64,000 bases of DNA, from assembly GCF_945859685.1 (NCBI RefSeq), contig NW_026605825.1, forward strand, positions 1 to 64,000, read 5' to 3'. This document shows positions 44,251 through 53,700 of this stretch, in pieces. Each line of letters opens with the position of its first letter. Positions within the stretch are counted from its first letter, which is position 1. The translations under genes were made by a program, and so were the position numbers. This stretch comes from Eupeodes corollae (Eukaryota > Arthropoda > Insecta > Diptera > Syrphidae). The notes beneath the pieces were generated by a model. The model made no database searches. It saw only the letters and a program-made list of their open reading frames with translations, and was not told the DNA's origin.

Positions 44251-45173
44251 TAATCGATCAAGACTTCAAAATAGATACTTGACATGTACTAGAAAAAGAT
44301 ACTCCTAATCAAGATCTATCATTATAGATATAGATGAGTCATTTTGGAGCATCCTGAAGGATTTTTGATGTTCTAGACGAAAATCAAATCACACCCAAAA
44401 CCATCACCTGATCCTTCCCAACCCCCAAAATCGATCAAGACTTCAAAATAGATACTTGACATGTACTAGAAAAAGATACTCCTAATCAAGATCTATCATT
44501 ATAGATATAGATGAGTCATTTTGGAGCATCCTGAAGGATTTTTGATGTTCTAGACGAAAATCAAATCACACCCAAAACCATCACCTGATCCTTCCCAACC
44601 CCTAAAATCGATCAAGACTTCAAAATAGATACTTGACATGTACTAGAAAAAGATACTCCTAATCAAGATCTATCATTATAGATATAGATGAGTCATTTTG
44701 GAGCATCCTGAAGGATTTTTGATGTTCTAGACGAAAATCAAATCACACCCAAAACCATCACCTGATCCTTCCCAACCCCCAAAATCGATCAAGACTTCAA
44801 AATAGATACTTGACATGTACTAGAAAAAGATACTCCTAATCAAGATCTATCATTATAGATATAGATGAGTCATTTTGGAGCATCCTGAAGGATTTTTGAT
44901 GTTCTAGTCGAAAATCAAATCACACCCAAAACCATCACCTGATCCTTCCCAACCCCCAAAATCGATCAAGACTTCAAAATAGATACTTGACATGTACTAG
45001 AAAAAGATACTCCTAGTCAAGATCTATCATTATAGATATAGATGAGTCATTTTGGAGCATCCTGAAGGATTTTTGATGTTCTAGACGAAAATCAAATCAC
45101 ACCCAAAACCATCACCTGATCCTTCCCAACCCCCAAAATCGATCAAGACTTCAAAATAGATACTTGACATGTT
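44251..45173. repeat. 7/8-monomer repeat, copy 2
   Basis: The same four markers lie at 44,251, 44,603, 45,016 and 45,173. The extra unit lies between 44,603 and 45,016; GTTCTAGTCG near 44,907 falls in this interval. The SINE begins 221 bp after the last marker. Confidence 0.9.
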
Positions 45174-45381
45174 CTAGAAAAAGATACTCCTAATCAAGAT
45201 CTATCATTATAGATATAGATGAGTCATTTTGGAGCATCCTGAAGGATTTTTGATGTTCTAGACGAAAATCAAATCACACCCAAAACCATCACCTGATCCT
45301 TCCCAACCCCCAAAATCGATCAAGACTTCAAAATAGATACTTGACATGTACTAGAAAAAGATACTCCTAATCAAGATCTAT

Positions 45382-45393
45382 CATTATAGATAT
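45382..45393. repeat. SINE target-site duplication, left copy
   Basis: CATTATAGATAT directly before the element, identical to 45,713-45,724. It corresponds to monomer positions 80-91, so joining across the element restores an intact monomer. Confidence 0.93.
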
Positions 45394-45410
45394 CAAAATC
45401 AAAATCAAAT
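45394..45410 (-). repeat. SINE 3' tail, short tandem repeat
   Basis: The plus strand reads CAAAATCAAAATCAAAT, which is TTTGATTTTGATTTTG at the 3' end of the element. This is a short simple-repeat tail rather than poly(A), typical of SINEs mobilised by LINEs that do not use poly(A). Confidence 0.8.
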
Positions 45411-45464
45411 GGGGTGGCGCAACAGTCCATTGTGAACCAGGGCCTAGTGACTTACAACTCTCAA

Positions 45465-45499
45465 CCATTCCTGTGTGCGAGTACTGTTGTCAGGAATGG
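45465..45499. other. SINE body hairpin, 9-bp stem
   Basis: CCATTCCTG (45,465-45,473) and CAGGAATGG (45,491-45,499) are perfectly complementary, separated by 17 nt. This predicts a stable stem-loop in the SINE RNA near its 3' part. Confidence 0.8.
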
Positions 45500-45570
45500 A
45501 AGGGACCTACAATTTAAGGCCGAATCCGAACGGCTAGTTTGAGAAAGCACTTTTTCATGACAAGAATTAC

Positions 45571-45600
45571 TCTTGAAGGAATTGTCAATTCCTCGCAAGA
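45571..45600. other. SINE body hairpin, 8+5-bp stem
   Basis: AGGAATTG (45,577-45,584) pairs with CAATTCCT (45,586-45,593) around a single T. After a small internal loop, TCTTG (45,571-45,575) can pair with CAAGA (45,596-45,600). The competing arm CAAGA at 45,561-45,565 can also pair with TCTTG, so two folds are possible. Confidence 0.75.
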
Positions 45601-45613
45601 GGCAGTACCCGCG

Positions 45614-45617
45614 AAAA
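45614..45617 (-). terminator. Possible internal pol III T4 stop in SINE
   Basis: The minus strand has TTTT in the linker TAATTTTCGCG, about 31 bp past the B box. Four Ts is the minimum pol III termination signal in animals and is often leaky. If active it would cut most transcripts to the tRNA-like head. Confidence 0.35.
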
Positions 45618-45647
45618 TTATTTTTTTAAATTATGGTGGCACAGGCA

Positions 45648-45658
45648 GGGATTGAACC
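45648..45658 (-). promoter_or_regulatory. Pol III B box of SINE
   Basis: The minus strand reads GGTTCAATCCC, a near-perfect match to the B-box consensus GGTTCRANYCC in the T-arm position. With the A box it would form an internal type 2 pol III promoter. Whether it is transcribed inside this array cannot be told from sequence. Confidence 0.85.
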
Positions 45659-45691
45659 CAAGACCTCTTGCATGACAGTCCAACGCACTAA

Positions 45692-45702
45692 CCATCATGC
45701 TA
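45692..45702 (-). promoter_or_regulatory. Pol III A box of SINE
   Basis: The minus strand reads TAGCATGATGG, close to the TRGCNNARYGG-type A-box consensus with a GA/AG swap in the middle. It sits where the D-arm of a tRNA would be, 33 bp upstream of the B box. Confidence 0.7.
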
Positions 45703-45712
45703 CGGGTACGAC

Positions 45713-45724
45713 CATTATAGATAT
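45713..45724. repeat. SINE target-site duplication, right copy
   Basis: CATTATAGATAT directly after the element, followed by the normal continuation AGATGAGTCATTTTGG. The two copies still match perfectly, which argues for a fairly young insertion. Confidence 0.93.
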
Positions 45725-46586
45725 AGATGAGTCATTTTGGAGCATCCCTGAAGGATTTTTGATATTCTAGACGAAATCAAATCACACCCAAAACCATCAC
45801 CTGATCCTTCCCAACCCCCAAAATCGATCAAGACTTCAAAATAGATACTTGACATGTACTAGAAAAAGATACTCCTAATCAAGATCTATCATTATAGATA
45901 TAGATGAGTCATTTTGAAGCATCCTGAAGGATTTTTGATGTTCTAGACGAAAATCAAATCACACCCAAAACCATCACCTGATCCTTCCCAACCCCCAAAA
46001 TCGATCAAGACTTCAAAATAGATACTTGACATGTACTAGAAAAAGATACTCCTAATCAAGATCTATTATTATAGATACAGATGAGTCATTTTGGAGCATC
46101 CTGAAGGATTTTTGATGTTCTAGACGAAAATCAAATCACACCCAAAACCATCACCTGATCCTTCCCAACCCCCAAAATCGATAAAGACTTCAAAATAGAT
46201 ACTTGACATGTACTAGAAAAAGATACTCCTAATCAAGATCTATCATTATAGATATAGATGAGTCATTTTGGAGCATCCTGAAGGATTTTTGATGTTCTAG
46301 ACGAAAATCAAATCACACCCAAAACCATCACCTGATCCTTCCCAACCCCCCAAAATCGATCAAGACTTCAAAATAGATACTTGACATGTACTAGAAAAAG
46401 ATACTCCTAATCAAGATCTATCATTATAGATATAGATGAGTCATTTTGGAGCATCCTGAAGGATTTTTGATGTTCTAGACGAAAATCAAATCACACCCAA
46501 AACCATCACCTGATCCTTCCCAACCCCCAAAATCGATCAAGACTTCAAAATAGATACTTGACATGTACTAGAAAAAGATACTCCTA

Positions 46587-46744
46587 GTCAAGATCTATCA
46601 TTATAGATATAGATGAGTCATTTTGGAGCATCCTGAAGGATTTTTGATGTTCTAGACGAAAATCAAATCACACCCAAAACCATCACCTGATCCTTCCCAA
46701 CCCCCAAAATCGATCAAGACTTCAAAATAGATACTTGACATGTT
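46587..46744. repeat. 7/8-monomer repeat, partial copy 3
   Basis: CTCCTAGTCAAG at 46,587 and CATGTTCTAG at 46,744 repeat the last two markers of the block 1,571 bp downstream of copy 2. Subtracting the 331 bp added by the SINE and its duplication leaves 1,240, which is seven units plus the net +1 indel in between. The two earlier markers of the block are not present at the expected positions near 45.8-46.2 kb. Confidence 0.85.
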
Positions 46745-49700
46745 CTAGAAAAAGATACTCCTAATCAAGATCTATCATTATAGATATAGATGAGTCATTT
46801 TGGAGCATCCTGAAGGATTTTTGATGTTCTAGACGAAAATCAAATCACACCCAAAACCATCACCTGATCCTTCCCAACCCCCAAAATCGATCAAGACTTC
46901 AAAATAGATACTTGACATGTACTAAGAAAAGATACTCCTAATCAAGATCTATCATTATAGATATAGATGAGTCATTTTGGAGCATCCTGAAGGATTTTTG
47001 ATGTTCTAGACGAAAATCAAATCACACCCAAAACCATCACCTGATCCTTCCCAACCCCCCAAAAATCGATCAAGACTTCAAAATAGATACTTGACATGTA
47101 CTAGAAAAAGATACTCCTAATCAAGATCTATCATTATAGATATAGATGAGTCATTTTGGAGCATCCTGAAGGATTTTTGATGTTCTAGACGAAAATCAAA
47201 TCACACCCAAAACCATCACCTGATCCTTCCCAACCCCCAAAATCGATCAAGACTTCAAAATATATACTTGACATGTACTAGAAAAAGATACTCCTAATCA
47301 AGATCTATCATTATAGATATAGATGAGTCATTTTGGAGCATCCTGAAGGATTTTTGATGTTCTAGACGAAAATCAAATCACACCCAAAACCATCACCTGA
47401 TCCTTCCCAACCCCCAAAATCGATCAAGACTTCAAAATAGATACTTGACATGTACTAGAAAAAGATACTCCTAATCAAGATCTATCATTATAGATATAGA
47501 TGAGTCATTTTGGAGCATCCTGAAGGATTTTTGATGTTCTAGACGAAAATCAAATCACACCCAAAACCATCACCTGATCCTTCCCAACCCCCAAAATCGA
47601 TCAAGACTTCAAAGTAGATACTTGACATGTACTAGAAAAAGATACTCCTAATCAAGATCTATCATTATAGATATAGATGAGTTATTTTGGAGCATCCTGA
47701 AGGATTTTTGATGTTCTAGACGAAAATCAAATCACACCCAAAACCATCACCTGATCCTTCCCAACCCCCAAAATCGATCAAGACTTCAAAATAGATACTT
47801 GACATGTACTAGAAAAAGATACTCCTAATCAAGATCTATCATTATAGATATAGATGAGTTATTTTGGAGCATCCTGAAGGATTTTTGATGTTCTAGACGA
47901 AAATCAAATCACACCCAAAACCATCACCTGATCCTTCCCAACCCCCAAAATCGATCAAGACTTCAAAATAGATACTTGACATGTACTAGAAAAAGATACT
48001 CCTAATCAAGATCTATCATTATGGATATAGATGAGTCATTTTGGAGCATCCTGAAGGATTTTTGATGTTCTAGACGAAAATCAAATTACACCCAAAACCA
48101 TCACCTGATCCTTCCCAACCCCCAAAATCGATCAAGACTTCAAAATAGATACTTGACATGTACTAGAAAAAGATACTCCTAATCAAGATCTATCATTATA
48201 GATATAGATGAGTCATTTTGGAGCATCCTGAAGGATTTTTGATGTTCTAGACGAAAATCAAATCACACCCAAAACCATCACCTGATCCTTCCCAACCCCC
48301 AAAATCGATCAAGACTTCAAAATAGATACTTGACATGTACTAGAAAAAGATACTCCTAATCAAGATCTATCATTATAGATATAGATGAGTCATTTTGGAG
48401 CATCCTGAAGGATTTTTGATGTTCTAGACGAAAATCAAATCACACCCAAAACCATCACCTGATCCTTCCCAACCCCCAAAATCGATCAAGACTTCAAAAT
48501 AGATACTTGACATGTACTAGAAAAAGATACTCCTAATCAAGATCTATCATTATAGATATAGATGAGTCATTTTGGAGCATCCTGAAGGATTTTTGATGTT
48601 CTAGACAAAAATCAAATCACACCCAAAACCATCACCTGATCCTTCCCAACCCCCAAAATCGATCAAGACTTCAAAATAGATACTTGACATGTACTAGAAA
48701 AAGATGCTCCTAATCAAGATCTATCATTATAGATATAGATGAGTCATTTTGGAGCATCCTGAAGGATTTTTGATGTTCTAGACGAAAATCAAATCACACT
48801 CAAAACCATCACCTGATCCTTCCCAACCCCCAAAATCGATCAAGACTTCAAAATAGATACTTGACATGTACTAGAAAAAGATACTCCTAATCAAGATCTA
48901 TCATTATAGATATAGATGAGTCATTTTGGAGCATCCTGAAGGATTTTTGATGTTCTAGACGAAAATCAAATCACACCCAAAACCATCACCTGATCCTTCC
49001 CAACCCCCAAAACCGATCAAGACTTCAAAATAGATACTTGACATGTACTAGAAAAAGATACTCCTAATCAAGATCTATCATTATAGATATAGATGAGTCA
49101 TTTTGGAGCATCCTGAAGGATTTTTGATGTTCTAGACGAAAATCAAATCACACCCAAAACCATCACCTGATCCTTCCCAACCCCCAAAATCGATCAAGAC
49201 TTCAAAATAGATACTTGACATGTACTAGAAAAAGATACTCCTAATCAAGATCTATCATTATAGATATAGATGAGTCATTTTGGAGCATCCTGAAGGATTT
49301 TTGATGTTCTAGACGAAAATCAAATCACACCCCAAAACCATCACCTGATCCTTCCCAACCCCCAAAATCGATCAAGACTTCAAAATAGATACTTGACATG
49401 TACTAGAAAAAGATACTCCTAATCAAGATCTATCATTATAGATATAGATGAGTCATTTTGGAGCATCCTGAAGGATTTTTGATGTTCTAGACGAAAATCA
49501 AATCACACCCAAAACCATCACCTGATCCTTCCCAACCCCCAAAATCGATCAAGACTTCAAAATAGATACTTGACATGTACTAGAAAAAGATACTCCTAAT
49601 CAAGATCTATCATTATAGATATAGATGAGTCATTTTGGAGCATCCTGAAGGATTTTTGATGTTCTAGACGAAAATCAAATCACACCCAAAACCATCACCT

Positions 49701-52700
49701 GATCCTTCCCAACCCCCAAAATCGATCAAGACTTCAAAATAGATACTTGACATGTACTAGAAAAAGATACTCCTAATCAAGATCTATCATTATAGATATA
49801 GATGAGTCATTTTGGAGCATCCTGAAGGATTTTTGATGTTCTAGACGAAAATCAAATCACACCCAAAACCATCACCTGATCCTTCCCAACCCCCAAAATC
49901 GATCAAGACTTCAAAATAGATACTTGACATGTACTAGAAAAAGATACTCCTAATCAAGATCTATCATTATAGATATAGATGAGTCATTTTGGAGCATCCT
50001 GAAGGATTTTTGATGTTCTAGACGAAAATCAAATCACACCCAAAACCATCACCTGATCCTTCCCAACCCCCAAAATCGATCAAGACTTCAAAATAGATAC
50101 TTGACATGTACTAGAAAAAGATACTCCTAATCAAGATCTATCATTATAGATATAGATGAGTCATTTTGGAGCATCCTGAAGGATTTTTGATGTTCTAGAC
50201 GAAAATCAAATCACACCCAAAACCATCACCTGATCCTTCCCAACCCCCAAAATCGATCAAGACTTCAAAATAGATACTTGAAATGTACTAGAAAAAGATA
50301 CTCCTAATCAAGATCTATCATTATAGATAAAGATGAGTCATTTTGAAGCATCCTAAAGGATTTTTGATGTTCTAGACGAAAATCAAATCACACCCAAAAC
50401 CATCACCTGATCCTTCCCAACCCCCAAAATCGATCAAGACTTCAAAATAGATACTTGACATGTACTAGAAAAAGATACTCCTAATCAAGATCTATCATTA
50501 TAGATATAGATGAGTCATTTTGGAGCATCCTGAAGGATTTTTGATGTTCTAGACGAAAATCCAATCACACCCAAAACCATCACCTAATCATTCCCAACCC
50601 CCAAAATCGATCAAGACTTCAAAATAGATACTTGACATGTACTAGAAAAAGATACTCCTAATCAAGATCTATCATTATAGATATAGATGAGTCATTTTGG
50701 AGCATCCTGAAGGATTTTTGATGTTCTAGACGAAAATCAAATCACACCCAAAACAATCACCTGATCCTTCCCAACCCCCAAAATCGATCAAGACTTCAAA
50801 AAAAATACTTGACATGTACTAGAAAAAGATACTCCTAATCAAGATCTATCATTATAGATATAGATGAGTCATTTTGGAGCATCCTGAAGGATTTTTGATG
50901 TTCTAGACGAAAATCAAATCACACCTAAAACCATCACCTGATCCTTCCCAACCCCCAAAATCGATCAAGACTTCAAAATAGATACTTGACATGTACTAGA
51001 AAAAGATACTCCTAATCAAGATCTATCATTATAGATATAGATGAGTCATTTTGGAGCATCCTGAAGGATTTTTGATGTTCTAGACGAAAATCAAATCACA
51101 CCCAAAACCATCACCTGATCCTTCCCAACCCCCAAAATCGATCAAGACTTCAAAATAGATACTTGACATGTACTAGAAAAAGATACTCCTAATCAAGATC
51201 TATCATTATAGATATAGATGAGTCATTTTGGAGCATCCTGAAGGATTTTTGATGTTCTAGACGAAAATCAAATCACACCCAAAACCATCACCTGATCCTT
51301 CCCAACCCCCAAAATCGATCAAGACTTCAAAATAGATACTTGACATGTACTAGAAAAAGATACTCCTAATCAAGATCTATCATTATAGATATAGATGAGT
51401 CATTTTGGAGCATCCTGAAGGATTTTTGATGTTCTAGACGAAAATCAAATCACACCCAAAACCATCACCTGATCCTTCCCAACCCCCAAAATCGATCAAG
51501 ACTTTAAAATAGATACTTGACATGTACTAGAAAAAGATACTCCTAATCAAGATCTATCAATATAGATATAGATGAGTCATTTTGGAGCATCCTGAAGGAT
51601 TTTTGATGTTCTAGACGAAAATCAAATCACACCCAAAACCATCACCTGATCCTTCCCAACCCCCAAAATCGATCAAGACTTCAAAATAGATACTTTACAT
51701 GTACTAGAAAAAGATACTCCTAATCAAGATCTATCATTATAGATATAGATGAGTCATTTTGGAGCATCCTGAAGGATTTTTGATGTTCTAGACGAAAATC
51801 AAATCACACCCAAAACCATCACCTGATCCTTCCCAACCCCCAAAATCGATCAAGACTTCAAAATAGATACTTGACATGTACTAGAAAAAGATACTTCTAA
51901 TCAAGATCTATCATTATAGACATAGATGAGTCATTTTGGAGCATCCTGAAGGATTTTTGATGTTCTAGACGAAAATCAAATCACACCCAAAACCATTACC
52001 TGATCCTTCCCAACCCCCAAAATCGATCAAGACTTCAAAATAGATACTTGATATGTACTAGAAAAAGATACTCCTAATCAAGATCTATCATTATAGATAT
52101 AGATGAGTCATTTTGGAGCATCCTGAAGGATTTTTGATGTTCTAGACGAAAATCAAATCACACCCAAAACCATCACCTGATCCTTCCCAACCCCCAAAAT
52201 CGATCAAGACTTCAAAATAGATACTTGACATGTACTAGAAAAAGATACTCCTAATCAAGATCTATCATTATAGATATAGATGAGTCATTTTGGAGCATCC
52301 TGAAGGATTTTTGATGTTCTAGACGAAAATCAAATCACACCCAAAACCATCACCTGATCCTTCCCAACCCCCAAAATCGATCAAGACTTCAAAATAGATA
52401 CTTGACATGTACTAGAAAAAGATACTCCTAATTAAGATCTATCATTATAGATAAAGATGAGTCATTTTGGAGCATCCTGAAGGATTTTTGATGTTCTAGA
52501 CGAAAATCAAATCACACCCAAAACCATCACCTGATCCTTCCCAACCCCCAAAATCGATCAAGACTTCAAAATAGATACTTGACATGTACTAGAAAAAGAT
52601 ACTCCTAATCAAGATCTATCATTATAGATATAGATGAGTCATTTTGGAGCATCCTGAAGGATTTTTGATGTTCTAGACGAAAATCAAATCACACCCAAAA

Positions 52701-52800
52701 CCATCACCTGATCCTTCCCAACCCCCAAAATCGATCAAGACTTCAAAATAGATACTTGACATGTACTAGAAAAAGATACTCCTAATCAAGATCTATCATT

Positions 52801-52860
52801 ATAGATATAGATGAGTCATTTTGGAGCATCCTGAAGGATTTTTGAAGTCTAAACGAAAAT
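52801..52860. repeat. Monomer with scrambled TGATGTTCTAGA segment
   Basis: Consensus TTTGATGTTCTAGACGAA reads TTTGAAGTCTAAACGAA at about 52,841-52,857: one base is lost and two bases are changed within about 12 positions. It lies at the start of the less uniform 52.8-59 kb zone. Confidence 0.8.
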
Positions 52861-53603
52861 CAAATCACACCCAAAACCATCACCTGATCCTTCCCAACCC
52901 CCAAAATCGATCAAGACTTCAAAATAGATACTTGACATGTACTAGAAAAAGATACTACTAATCAAGATCTATCATTATAGATATAGATGAGTCATTTTGG
53001 AGCATCCTGAAGGATTTTTGATGTTCTAGACGAAAATCAAATCACACCCAAAACCATCACCTGATCCTTCCCAACCCCCAAAATCGATCAAGACTTCAAA
53101 ATAGATACTTGACATGTACTAGAAAAAGATACTCCTAATCAAGATCTATCATTATAGATATAGATGAGTCATTTTGGAGCATCCTGAAGGATTTTTGATG
53201 TTCTAGACGAAAATCAAATCACACCCAAAACCATCACCTGATCCTTCCCAACCCCCAAAATCGATCAAGACTTCAAAATAGATACTTGACATGTACTAGA
53301 AAAAGATACTCCTAATCAAGATCTATCATTATAGATATAGATCATAGTCATTTTGGAGCATCCTGAAGGATTTTTGATGTTCTAGACGAAAATCAAATCA
53401 CACCCAAAACCATCACCTGATCCTTCCCAACCCCCAAAATCGATCAAGACTTCAAAATAGATACTTGACATGTACTAGAAAAAGATACTCCTAATCAAGA
53501 TCTATCATTATAGATATAGATGAGTCATTTTGGAGCATCCTGAAGGATTTTTGATGTTCTAGACGAAAATCAAATCACACCCAAAACCATCACCTGATCC
53601 TTC

Positions 53604-53700
53604 CCAACCCCCAAAATCGATCGAAACATCGAAATCCTGAAGGATTTTTGATGTTCTAGACGAAAATCAAATCACACCCAAAACCATCACCTGATCCTTC
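53604..53700. repeat. Truncated monomer with 11-bp filler (97 bp), copy 1
   Basis: Monomer positions 20-110 (91 bp) are missing and replaced by GAAACATCGAA, so ATCGATC is followed by the filler and then ATCCTGAAGG. The junction contains a near-perfect 8-bp direct repeat, ATCGAAAC-ATCGAAAT. Deletion with filler suggests end-joining repair with templated synthesis. An identical junction recurs at 57,958. Confidence 0.92.

Larger units (their letters stand above)
1..45393. repeat. 177-bp satellite DNA array, left segment
   Basis: Uninterrupted head-to-tail array of a 177-bp AT-rich monomer. The motif CCAACCCCCAAAATCG recurs at 1, 178, 355 and so on, and it falls exactly on 3,541 (20 x 177 + 1), so the first 20 units contain no net indel. 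All copies run in the same direction; I saw no inverted unit. Most copies match the consensus perfectly or differ by one or two substitutions. Indels are rare: -2 at about 3,720, -1 at 6,705, +9 at 16,355, +5 at 18,766, -4 at 20,511 and -17 at 29,390. No gene, RNA gene or other mobile element was seen in this segment. The role is inferred from family behaviour: large homogeneous satellite arrays usually form heterochromatin, often at or near centromeres. I do not recognise the monomer as a named satellite family. Confidence 0.98.
45394..45712 (-). mobile_element. tRNA-derived SINE (319 bp, non-autonomous retroposon)
   Basis: The only non-satellite sequence in the window. Read on the minus strand it has the order expected of a SINE. 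First comes a tRNA-like head (45,712 to about 45,636) with pol III A and B boxes 33 bp apart, then a short AT-rich linker (about 45,635-45,612), then a body rich in inverted repeats, then a short TTTTGA-type repeat tail at 45,410-45,394. It is flanked by a perfect 12-bp target-site duplication, as in target-primed insertion using a LINE's enzymes. In the head the D-stem is intact (GCAT with GTGC) and GTC sits at the anticodon position after T33, which suggests an Asp-type tRNA ancestor. The acceptor and anticodon stems are decayed, so it is not a working tRNA. It has no ORF of note. From memory, the body resembles SINEs widespread in insects, but I cannot verify the family name. Confidence 0.88.

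Noticed and set aside
1..45393. CRISPR array or other repeat-spacer system
   Set aside because: The whole 177-bp unit is repeated with no variable spacers, and there are no cas-like genes. It is a simple satellite.
45394..45410. Homology between the SINE tail and the satellite (AAAATCAAAT in both) as a cause of insertion
   Set aside because: The match is only 10 bp of low-complexity sequence, and the matching part of the monomer (141-150) lies far from the insertion point at 80-91. The target-site duplication already explains the junctions.
45636..45712. Functional tRNA gene on the minus strand
   Set aside because: The A box, B box, D-stem and a GTC anticodon are visible. However, the acceptor stem does not pair, the anticodon stem has two mismatches and the T-stem is weak, and the sequence continues into a SINE body with flanking duplications.
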